A program made the translations under genes and the position numbers. From Candidatus Woesearchaeota archaeon (GTDB lineage: Archaea > Nanobdellota > Nanobdellia > Woesearchaeales > WJKL01), in the NCBI GenBank assembly GCA_019322455.1, contig JAHWIT010000071.1:1-16014 (forward strand): a DNA stretch of 16,014 nucleotides. Reading direction: 5' to 3'. The notes below the pieces were generated by a model. The model searched no databases, was not told where the DNA came from, and saw only the letters and a program-made list of their open reading frames with translations. This document shows, one piece after another, positions 1 through 4,787 of this stretch (position 1 is the first letter of the stretch; each line of letters begins with the position of its first letter).

Positions 1-352
<352 letters not shown>

Positions 353-370
353 CAAAGTCAAAAGACTTTG
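353..370 (-). repeat. Inverted repeat abutting the 16S 5' end
   Basis: CAAAGTC (353-359) and GACTTTG (364-370) form a perfect 7-bp stem with a 4-base loop directly upstream of mature 16S. It probably folds in the pre-rRNA leader; a role in processing is an inference. Confidence 0.5.
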
Positions 371-414
371 TTATTTGGTCGCTTAGGAATTTTTAGAGTC
401 AATCTACTCATTCA

Positions 415-435
415 TACTTAATATTCTATTAAGTA
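415..435. repeat. Perfect 9-bp inverted repeat in the 16S leader
   Basis: TACTTAATA (415-423) and TATTAAGTA (427-435) are complementary around a 3-base loop. It could be a leader hairpin or a protein-binding palindrome. The function is unknown. Confidence 0.5.
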
Positions 436-532
436 CACATAAAAATTGTTTATGTTTGCCATCTATATGTTACTTAGAATTTATATATCTAAAATATAGA
501 CTGGTGGTGATAGAGTTTTTTGAAATATCAAC

Positions 533-545
533 TTATATTTAAATC
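533..545 (-). promoter_or_regulatory. TATA box, possible 16S promoter (proximal)
   Basis: On the minus strand this reads GATTTAAATATAA, an archaeal TATA box. Transcription would start about 25 bases downstream, near 512, giving a leader of about 160 nt before 16S. Confidence 0.4.
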
Positions 546-632
546 TTACGTTGATACGTCTTATTTAGAAATCGAAGACCTAATCTTCTACTATAATTTT
601 TATCTTTATATAGTAATAATATAGAAAAAATA

Positions 633-646
633 CCTATTTATAAAGC
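633..646 (-). promoter_or_regulatory. TATA box, possible 16S promoter (distal)
   Basis: On the minus strand GCTTTATAAATAG lies just beyond the eL41 stop codon. It is close to the archaeal consensus and would start a transcript near 612 running into 16S. Confidence 0.45.
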
Positions 647-658
647 TTTCGGTTTTAA

Positions 659-760
659 CTATTTCTTAGCCCTTAGTCTCTTCTCTTTCTTCATTCTTTT
701 GCGTTGCCATTTCCAACGCATTTGGCCTTTCTTTTTCCAACGTCTTGAACTTCGTTTCAT
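659..760 (-). CDS. rpl41e: Ribosomal protein eL41 (L41e)
   Basis: This is a 33-codon minus-strand frame rich in Arg, Lys and Trp, too short for usual gene callers. Residues 14-22 read MRWKWQRKR, followed by MKKEKRLRAKK. This lines up with the eL41 pattern (Met-Arg-x-Lys-Trp, then Lys-Arg-Met and a basic tail), a single-helix peptide of about 25 residues that sits in the ribosome near the subunit interface. An in-frame TAA lies immediately before the ATG at 760, so the frame cannot extend upstream; an internal ATG at codon 14 would give a 20-residue form closer to textbook eL41. A GGAGGT lies about 30 bases upstream, far for a ribosome binding site. The gene sits between the tRNA cluster and 16S, transcribed the same way. 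The identification rests on composition and the short motif. Confidence 0.7.
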   Translation of the reverse strand: MKRSSRRWKKKGQMRWKWQRKRMKKEKRLRAKK

Positions 761-828
761 TTATTTCTTCAGGAATTTTTTCCTTAATTTACCTCCATTT
801 ATTTAATAATAAAATGCCCCCGCCGGGA

Positions 829-911
829 CTTTCGTAACTGATTGCGAACGATTAGTGAGCACGTGGAACTTTATGTTCCACGTTGCGTGTCAACCGAGCG
901 TAACCCGTTGA
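829..911 (-). other. tRNA-Glu T-loop intron at 59/60 (83 nt)
   Basis: The T-loop bases TTCG pair with CGAA near the intron 3' end, with bulges AA|T and AG|T. Removal restores TTCGAAT followed by CCCGG. The interior has a perfect 9-bp hairpin (ACGTGGAAC/GTTCCACGT) and a GCGAACG...AGTGAGC module (plus strand 844-860) shared with the tRNA-Ile intron. Confidence 0.88.
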
Positions 912-932
912 TTCGAACCCAGGTCCCAGCCT

Positions 933-978
933 GTTTTCGATGAAATCACAAAACCGTAAAAATCCGCGATTTTCAACA
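933..978 (-). other. tRNA-Glu intron at 37/38 (46 nt)
   Basis: The central helix is TTTT (32-35) with GAAA near the intron end, with 5' bulge CG|T and 3' bulge AC|A. The inner arm GTTGAAA pairs with TTTCATC with one mismatch. The intron also carries an AAAATC/GATTTT palindrome. The ends could shift by one base. Confidence 0.82.
959..973 (-). repeat. AAAATC/GATTTT palindrome in the tRNA-Glu intron
   Basis: AAAATC-CGC-GATTTT is a 6-bp stem with a 3-base loop inside the 37/38 intron of tRNA-Glu. It has the same design as the palindromes near pfdA, rps27e and eL42. Confidence 0.5.
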
Positions 979-1034
979 CGAAAAGGCTGGATGATTGGCC
1001 GGACTACACCACAGGGGCAATGAGCCTGCGGGGA

Positions 1035-1121
1035 CTTTCAAACCAAATTCTGTATTTTAGTGGGGCTAAGCGAACGCAGTGAGCGCATGCCGCACCTCTG
1101 ACGCCAAACAGAATGTTGGCT
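1035..1121 (-). other. tRNA-Ile T-loop intron at 59/60 (87 nt)
   Basis: TTCA of the T loop pairs with TGAA at the intron 3' end, with bulges AA|A and AG|T. The inner helix is long and includes ATTCTGT/ACAGAAT. The GCGAACGCAGTGAGC module is at 1070-1084. Removal restores TTCAAAT and CCCCG. Confidence 0.88.
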
Positions 1122-1143
1122 TTTGAACCCCAGACCTCTGGCT

Positions 1144-1170
1144 GTCTTAGATATGATTAAAGCGTAGCCA
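1144..1170 (-). other. tRNA-Ile intron at 37/38 (27 nt)
   Basis: CTTA (32-35) pairs perfectly with TAAG near the intron end; bulges TA|T and AC|A. The inner helix is weak. Splicing gives loop CTTATAA. Confidence 0.8.
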
Positions 1171-1243
1171 TATAAGACCAGCGCTCTAAACCAGACTGAG
1201 CTACAGGCTCATTTTATTTAGTTTATATTAAAAACTTTTGGTT

Positions 1244-1259
1244 TCTATTTAAAGTTTTC
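1244..1259 (-). promoter_or_regulatory. Promoter of the tRNA-Ile / tRNA-Glu operon
   Basis: On the minus strand GAAAACTTTAAATAGA is a BRE plus TATA box centred about 38 bases before the tRNA-Ile 5' end. Almost the same string occurs before tRNA-Val and gins51. Confidence 0.7.
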
Positions 1260-1327
1260 TAAGAAATATGTAATATTTATTATATAAAAATATGCGGCAG
1301 CGGGGATTTGAACCCCGGTCACAACGT

Positions 1328-1345
1328 CTCTACTGCTTTTAGCAT
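1328..1345 (-). other. tRNA-Gly intron at 37/38 (18 nt)
   Basis: This is a very small intron. TTGC (32-35) pairs with GTAG using two wobble pairs; bulges CA|A and AG|A. The inner stem is TGC/GCA around TAAAA, so the whole intron is little more than the splicing motif. Confidence 0.75.
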
Positions 1346-1360
1346 TGGCAACGTCGTATA

Positions 1361-1382
1361 TTGGTCAAACCTTTTGAGTTCT
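1361..1382 (-). other. tRNA-Gly D-arm intron (22 nt)
   Basis: The central helix is GGTT/GACC with bulges AG|A and AA|T and inner pairs GAAC/GTTT. The bulge bases are identical to those of the tRNA-Leu D-arm intron. The position is near 22/23. Less certain than the T-loop introns because the helices are short. Confidence 0.68.
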
Positions 1383-1434
1383 CTAACCACTATACTACTG
1401 CCGCAAAAAAAGATAATGAATGGGCCCACCCGGA

Positions 1435-1522
1435 CTTTCATAACCTTTGCTTTTTCTCAATCGACCGAAGGGAGATTGCTTTGCGAAGCTTTCCCCAGGG
1501 TTTTTGCGAAGCAAAAAGGCTG
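1435..1522 (-). other. tRNA-Val T-loop intron at 59/60 (88 nt)
   Basis: TTCG pairs with TGAA at the intron 3' end; bulges AA|C and AG|T. The inner helix pairs CCTTT..GCTT with AAGC..AAAGG. The interior carries TTTTTGC-TTC-GCAAAAA and CAATC...GATTG hairpins. Confidence 0.87.
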
Positions 1523-1544
1523 TTCGAACCGGGGATCCTCACCT

Positions 1545-1636
1545 CTCTGACTTTTTTGCTTGCGTAGCAAGCCTAGGTTTGCGCCCGAAGGGAAGCAAAC
1601 CGCATTTTCCCAGGTTTTTTGCGTAAGCAAAAAAGC
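1545..1636 (-). other. tRNA-Val intron at 37/38 (92 nt)
   Basis: CTTA (32-35) pairs with TCAG with one mismatch; bulges CA|G and AG|A. The inner helix CTTTTTTGC/GCAAAAAAG is perfect. The interior is a series of small GC hairpins such as GCTTGC-TAC-GCAAGC. It shares modules with the T-loop intron of the same gene. Confidence 0.82.
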
Positions 1637-1695
1637 TGTAAGGGTGATGTCATAACCGCTAGACCATGGGCCCATATAACACAAAATTTATCTGA

Positions 1696-1712
1696 TTCTA
1701 TTTAAAGTTTTT
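1696..1712 (-). promoter_or_regulatory. Promoter of the tRNA-Val / tRNA-Gly operon
   Basis: On the minus strand AAAAACTTTAAATAGAA is centred about 28 bases before the tRNA-Val 5' end, which predicts a start at or just before the tRNA. Confidence 0.75.
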
Positions 1713-1741
1713 GAGAAATCCCCATAATAATTTAACAAAAC

Positions 1742-1749
1742 ATTTAAAT
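1742..1749 (+). promoter_or_regulatory. TATA box of scpA
   Basis: ATTTAAAT lies about 28 bases before the ATG at 1774, so the mRNA is probably leaderless. This decides the start against an in-frame ATG at 1711 that precedes the TATA box. Confidence 0.6.
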
Positions 1750-1773
1750 CACAAAACTTCTTTTCAAGCTATT

Positions 1774-2565
1774 ATGGACAATATATCAACTAATCAAAAA
1801 AATACAAATCCTCAAGATCAGGTATTTGAAATAATCTTTGATAAAGATGATGTTACATGGCAGTCTATTCTCTATGAACTTGTAAGAACTGAACAAATGG
1901 ATCCTTGGGATATTAATATTAGTTTGCTTGCTCAAAGATTTCTTGAAATGCTTAAAACTCTAAAAGAAACAGATTTTAGAATATCTGGCAAAATCATCCT
2001 TGCAGCAGCTATTCTTCTAAAACTAAAATCAATCAAACTAGTTGGAGAAGATATATCAAATCTTGATAGACTTTTTGCTCAAACAGATGAAGAAGAAAGC
2101 CTGTTAGATGAGCTTCAAGACGAACCTATACCAAAAGAAGATACATCTAACTTTAGATTGATTCCAAGAATGCCTCAACCAAGGAAAAGAAAGGTTTCTA
2201 TCTTTGATTTAGTAGATGCTTTGCAAAAAGCAATGGAAGTTAAAAAAAGAAGAGTCATGAGGGATATTCCAACAGTAAAAGTAGAGATTCCAGAGAAAAA
2301 AACAGATATATCAGAAGTAATTAAGAACATGTATGGAAAAATTAAAAATTATTTTATACAGCATCAAAATACAAAATTGACATTTACAAAACTAGTTCCT
2401 TCAGAAAACAAAGAAGACAAAGTTTTTACTTTTATTCCTTTGCTGCATCTGTCAAACCAAAGAAAAATTGATATATTCCAATATCAGCACTTTGGCGAAA
2501 TAGAAATTGAATTGTTCAAAAACAAAATAAATAGCGAATTAAACAAAGAATTACACTCTTCTTAA
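1774..2565 (+). CDS. scpA: Segregation and condensation protein ScpA (kleisin)
   Basis: ScpA is the kleisin subunit that bridges the heads of the SMC ATPase in the prokaryotic condensin, which compacts and helps segregate the chromosome. The 263-residue protein has the family N-terminal helical domain, with the WQSILYELVRTEQMDPWDIN stretch, then a helix ending ILAAAILLKLKSIKLV that binds the SMC neck. An acidic linker follows, then a C-terminal winged-helix region that binds the other SMC head. The length fits archaeal ScpA. I place the start at 1774 because a TATA box at 1742-1749 puts the transcription start there; the upstream ATG at 1711 would add 21 residues with no family likeness. It is divergent from the tRNA operons. 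No scpB or smc gene is in the window. Confidence 0.9.
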   Translation: MDNISTNQKNTNPQDQVFEIIFDKDDVTWQSILYELVRTEQMDPWDINISLLAQRFLEMLKTLKETDFRISGKIILAAAILLKLKSIKLVGEDISNLDRLFAQTDEEESLLDELQDEPIPKEDTSNFRLIPRMPQPRKRKVSIFDLVDALQKAMEVKKRRVMRDIPTVKVEIPEKKTDISEVIKNMYGKIKNYFIQHQNTKLTFTKLVPSENKEDKVFTFIPLLHLSNQRKIDIFQYQHFGEIEIELFKNKINSELNKELHSS

Positions 2566-2577
2566 AACTACAAAACC

Positions 2578-2588
2578 TTTTTAAATAT
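2578..2588 (+). promoter_or_regulatory. TATA box of the orf59-pfdA-ftsY operon
   Basis: CTTTTTAAATATAA lies just after the scpA stop, centred about 26 bases before the ATG at 2610, again predicting a leaderless start. Confidence 0.6.
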
Positions 2589-2609
2589 AACATCTTTCTT
2601 TTTCTTAAA

Positions 2610-2789
2610 ATGAAATTAGAATTAAAAAAAGAGGAAAAAGATGCCTTAAAGTATCTTATCAAAGAAGAACTTAAAAGATTTAAAGAACAAGAAAAAGAAA
2701 TGGAAGAACTAAGACCAAATCTTCCTTTTTTAGCAGTAGAAGAAACATATGAAGAATTCCTTGAAAAGCTATTAAAAAAATTAGAATAA
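2610..2789 (+). CDS. Small charged hypothetical protein (59 aa)
   Basis: The frame starts MKLELKKEEKDALKYLIKEE and ends FLEKLLKKLE. It is about half Lys plus Glu and probably mostly helical, with a PNLPFLAV break at residues 36-43 between two amphipathic helices. There is no signal peptide or membrane segment. A TATA box 26 bases upstream predicts a leaderless start, and the codon use matches its neighbours, both of which support a real gene. It is the first gene of a transcript that continues into pfdA. In many archaea ribosomal protein LX precedes pfdA-ftsY, but this sequence does not resemble LX to me. I do not recognise a family. Confidence 0.6.
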   Translation: MKLELKKEEKDALKYLIKEELKRFKEQEKEMEELRPNLPFLAVEETYEEFLEKLLKKLE

Positions 2790-2791
2790 AA

Positions 2792-2828
2792 ACCACACTC
2801 AGTGGTGCCAAAAATCCGGAGGATTTTT
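2792..2828 (+). promoter_or_regulatory. Two hairpins enclosing the pfdA ribosome binding site
   Basis: ACCAC (2792-2796) pairs with GTGGT (2802-2806). Directly after, AAAAATCC (2810-2817) pairs perfectly with GGATTTTT (2821-2828) around a GGA loop. The Shine-Dalgarno GGAGG (2818-2822) is split between this loop and the stem, 10 bases before the pfdA ATG. Folding would partly hide the site, so thermal or translational control is possible. Confidence 0.5.
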
Positions 2829-2832
2829 CAAC

Positions 2833-3243
2833 ATGCAAGACAATAAAAAACAATTACAAGAAAAGTATATGCAAATGCAGTTAATAGAACAGCAGATGCA
2901 GCAGGTTCAAAAACAGCTGAAGCTATTAGAAAGCCAAGTACAAGAATTAAATATAACAGAACAAGCACTCAATGACATAAAAACAGCAAAACCAGGAACA
3001 GAAATATTAGTTCCAATGGCATCAGGCATATTTGTCAAAGCAGAGCTAAAAGATAATAAAGAGCTTGCTGTAAATGTAGGAGCAGATACTGTTGTTAAAA
3101 AAAGCATAGAAGAAACAAAACAATTAATAACTAACCAATTAGAAGAAATGACTAAAATGCATCAGGATTTAACAGCAAATCTTCAAAAATTAGCTGGATC
3201 TGCCCAAATGCTTGAAAAAGAACTTTCAAAATTAATTAAATAG
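2833..3243 (+). CDS. pfdA: Prefoldin alpha subunit
   Basis: Prefoldin is a jellyfish-shaped chaperone of two alpha and four beta subunits that captures unfolded proteins and passes them to the group II chaperonin. The 136-residue protein has the family layout: a Gln-rich N-terminal coiled coil (residues 1-48), a central beta-hairpin region with PGTEILVPMASGIFVKAEL and NVGADTVVKKS, and a C-terminal coiled coil (about 88-136). The length is usual. GGAGG 10 bases upstream supports the ATG at 2833. ftsY follows after a 4-base gap, so the two are co-translated; the pfdA-ftsY pair is a conserved archaeal arrangement. Confidence 0.93.
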   Translation: MQDNKKQLQEKYMQMQLIEQQMQQVQKQLKLLESQVQELNITEQALNDIKTAKPGTEILVPMASGIFVKAELKDNKELAVNVGADTVVKKSIEETKQLITNQLEEMTKMHQDLTANLQKLAGSAQMLEKELSKLIK

Positions 3244-3247
3244 AAAA

Positions 3248-4429
3248 ATGTTTGGTTTCTTAAAAAATAAATTAAAAAAAGTCGTTTCTTCTTTTTCTAA
3301 AAAAATAGATGAGCAAGGAAAAGAAGAGATAAAAGAACAGGAAAAAATAGAAGAACCTATAGAAAAAAAGCCAACAGCAGCAGAATTATTAAAAGAAGTT
3401 GAAAAAGAAGAGAAAAAAGAAATTACTAAACTTAAAAAAGTAAAAAAGGTTCCTAAAGAAAAACCAAGGCCTGAACCAAAAAAAGAAATCCCTCAACCTA
3501 AGGAAAAAAAGGAAGAAATTCTAAAAAAAGAACCAGAAGAAATTAAAGAAGAAAAAAAAGGGTTCTTTGGCAAATTAAAACAAAAAATAGTTACTAAAAA
3601 AATAACTTCTCAGCAATTTGATGATCTATTCTGGGATTTAGAATTAATCCTATTAGAAAATAATGTTGCAGTTGAAGTTATTGAAAAAATCAAACAGGAT
3701 TTAAAACAAAATCTTGTAGATAAACCTCTTTCTAGAACAAAAATAACTAAAACAATAACTGATTCATTAAAACAAACAATTGAAGATCTTTTTGACGTAG
3801 AAAAAATAGATTTACTTAAAAAAGCAAAACAGAAAAGACCTTTAGTAATATGTTTTGTTGGAATAAATGGTTCTGGAAAAACAACAACAATTGCAAAAAT
3901 AGCAAAATTCTTTGAAAAAAATAAGATGTCTTGCGTCTTAGCTGCTTCAGATACATTCAGAGCAGCTGCAATTGACCAATTACAAAAACATGCAGATAAT
4001 CTTAAAATAAAATTAATTAAGCATGACTATGGCAGTGATGCAGCAGCAGTTGCTTTTGATGCAATAAAACATGCCCAAGCAAAAAACATTGATGTTGTTT
4101 TAATTGATACAGCAGGAAGAATTCATTCAAATGTCAATCTAATGGATGAAATGAAAAAGATAATTAGAGTTGCTAAACCAGATTTAAAAATATTTGTTGG
4201 AGAAAGCATAACAGGAAATGACTGTACAGAGCAGGCAAAGAAATTCAATGAAGCAATTGGCATTGATGGTATTATTCTTTCAAAAGCAGATATAGATGAA
4301 AAAGGAGGAGCAGCAATATCAGTAAGTCATGTAACAAGCAAGCCAATTCTATTTTTAGGAATGGGTCAAGAATATGAAGACCTAAAACTATTTGATAAAC
4401 AGATAATTTTAAATAATATAGGATTATAA
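3248..4429 (+). CDS. ftsY: Signal recognition particle receptor FtsY
   Basis: FtsY is the SRP receptor GTPase that docks SRP-bound ribosomes at the membrane translocon. Of 393 residues, the first 110 or so are a Lys/Glu-rich, low-complexity region, as in many FtsY proteins, that could contact the membrane. The helical N domain follows (about 120-190), then the G domain: P-loop GINGSGKTTT (205-214), DTFRAAA (235-241), DTAGR (287-291), and SKAD (345-348) in place of the usual TKAD. GGAA at 353-356 and GMGQ.YEDL near 371-379 close the domain. The start is 4 bases after the pfdA stop with no clear ribosome binding site, which suggests translational coupling. Confidence 0.95.
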   Translation: MFGFLKNKLKKVVSSFSKKIDEQGKEEIKEQEKIEEPIEKKPTAAELLKEVEKEEKKEITKLKKVKKVPKEKPRPEPKKEIPQPKEKKEEILKKEPEEIKEEKKGFFGKLKQKIVTKKITSQQFDDLFWDLELILLENNVAVEVIEKIKQDLKQNLVDKPLSRTKITKTITDSLKQTIEDLFDVEKIDLLKKAKQKRPLVICFVGINGSGKTTTIAKIAKFFEKNKMSCVLAASDTFRAAAIDQLQKHADNLKIKLIKHDYGSDAAAVAFDAIKHAQAKNIDVVLIDTAGRIHSNVNLMDEMKKIIRVAKPDLKIFVGESITGNDCTEQAKKFNEAIGIDGIILSKADIDEKGGAAISVSHVTSKPILFLGMGQEYEDLKLFDKQIILNNIGL

Positions 4430-4460
4430 AACATAATATAACACTAAAAGAGGTGTAAAA

Positions 4461-4766
4461 ATGGAAAAAAAAGATGATCAGTCAAAACTTGTTGCTATAT
4501 TAAGCTATATTACTTTAATTGGCTGGGTAGTAGCTCTTATTCTGAATATGCAAAAGAAAACTGAATTAGGAAGCTTTCATATCAGACAGGCTTTACTGAT
4601 AATGATAGTTGGGATAGTTTTATGGTGGATACCAGTAATAGGCTGGATATTGAATATAATAGTGTTTGTCTTTTGGGTCATGGGTTTAGTCTATGCAATC
4701 CAAGGACAACAAAAAGAAGTTCCACTTATTGGAGCATATGCTCAACAGTGGTTTAAAGGATTATAA
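4461..4766 (+). CDS. DUF4870 / Tic20-like small membrane protein
   Basis: This 101-residue protein has three hydrophobic segments, roughly residues 8-29, 42-60 and 63-82. It carries the SFHIRQALLIMI motif after the first segment and ends with a polar tail. The layout, with an N-terminal Asp/Lys-rich start, 'AILSYI', 'FHIRQAL' and a paired membrane hairpin, matches the DUF4870 family of unknown function. GAGGTG seven bases before the ATG is a clear ribosome binding site. It lies 31 bases after ftsY and probably ends the operon; whether it works with the SRP route is not known. Confidence 0.8.
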   Translation: MEKKDDQSKLVAILSYITLIGWVVALILNMQKKTELGSFHIRQALLIMIVGIVLWWIPVIGWILNIIVFVFWVMGLVYAIQGQQKEVPLIGAYAQQWFKGL

Positions 4767-4770
4767 ATCC

Positions 4771-4787
4771 TTTATTTTTTTCTTTTT
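4771..4787 (+). terminator. T-rich terminator after the DUF4870 gene
   Basis: The run TTTATTTTTTTCTTTTT just after the stop is a typical archaeal T-tract terminator. It touches the stop codon of the convergent helicase gene. Confidence 0.5.

Larger units (their letters stand above)
353..658 (-). other. 16S rRNA leader and promoter region
   Basis: About 300 bases without a protein gene lie between eL41 and 16S. They hold two TATA-like boxes facing 16S, a 7-bp hairpin next to the mature 5' end (353-370, CAAAGTC/GACTTTG with an AAAA loop), a 9-bp hairpin at 415-435 (TACTTAATA/TATTAAGTA with a 3-base loop), and otherwise AT-rich sequence. These fit a transcribed pre-rRNA leader. I see no tRNA or reading frame here. 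Confidence 0.6.
815..1018 (-). tRNA. tRNA-Glu (UUC) with two introns
   Basis: The 204-nt minus-strand gene splices to a 75-nt tRNA. The acceptor GCCCCTG (from 1018) pairs with CGGGGGC, with discriminator A at 815. The D arm reads GGTGTAGTCCGGCCAATCAT, typical of archaeal tRNA-Glu. The anticodon stem is CAGCC/GGCTG and the loop gives TTC. The T stem is CTGGG/CCCGG and the spliced T loop is TTCGAAT. Introns lie after position 37 and after position 59. CCA is not encoded. Only two bases separate it from tRNA-Ile upstream, so the two are surely co-transcribed. Confidence 0.93.
1021..1210 (-). tRNA. tRNA-Ile (UAU) with two introns
   Basis: The 190-nt gene splices to 76 nt. The acceptor is GAGCCTG/CAGGCTC with discriminator A at 1021. 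The D stem is GCTC/GAGC, the anticodon stem CTGGT/GCCAG and the T stem TGGGG/CCCCG. The spliced anticodon loop is CTTATAA, giving anticodon UAU, which reads AUA. Most archaea instead decode AUA with a CAU tRNA modified to agmatidine. The 37/38 splice site is set by a perfect CTTA/TAAG central helix, and shifting it would break the anticodon stem. The short variable loop rules out Leu and Ser. Identity as Ile follows from the anticodon. Confidence 0.85.
1293..1404 (-). tRNA. tRNA-Gly (GCC) with two introns
   Basis: The 112-nt gene splices to 72 nt. The acceptor is GCGGCAG/CTGCCGC with discriminator A at 1293. The T arm is an intact CGGGG-TTCAAAT-CCCCG. The anticodon stem is CGACG/CGTTG and the loop TTGCCAA, giving anticodon GCC. 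Without splicing neither the D arm nor the anticodon arm can form. Removing 22 nt from the D arm gives GTATAGTGGTTAGTATA, a normal D arm. The gene lies 16 bases after tRNA-Val and shares its promoter. T-rich sequence follows the 3' end. Confidence 0.88.
1421..1673 (-). tRNA. tRNA-Val (UAC) with two large introns
   Basis: The 253-nt gene splices to 73 nt, so 71% of it is intron. The acceptor is GGGCCCA/TGGGCCC with discriminator A at 1421. The D arm is GGTCTAGCGGTTATGAC, as in archaeal tRNA-Val. The anticodon stem is TCACC/GGTGA with loop CTTACAA, giving anticodon UAC. The T stem is CCCGG/CCGGG and the spliced T loop TTCGAAT. This is the first gene of the tRNA cluster and has its own TATA box about 28 bases upstream. 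Confidence 0.93.

Noticed and set aside
353..1673. CRISPR array or insertion sequence as the cause of the repeats in the tRNA region
   Set aside because: Repeats are not evenly spaced, there are no cas or transposase genes, and tRNA introns with splice motifs account for the sequence.
1308..1684. Three overlapping open frames of 68-80 codons
   Set aside because: They run through tRNA-Gly and tRNA-Val exons and introns and have no protein-like pattern; the tRNA structures explain the sequence.
1711..1773. 21-codon N-terminal extension of ScpA
   Set aside because: A TATA box at 1742-1749 lies within it and the residues do not fit the family; the ATG at 1774 is the better start.
2907..3107. 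Minus-strand frame opposite pfdA
   Set aside because: Antisense shadow of a well supported prefoldin gene.
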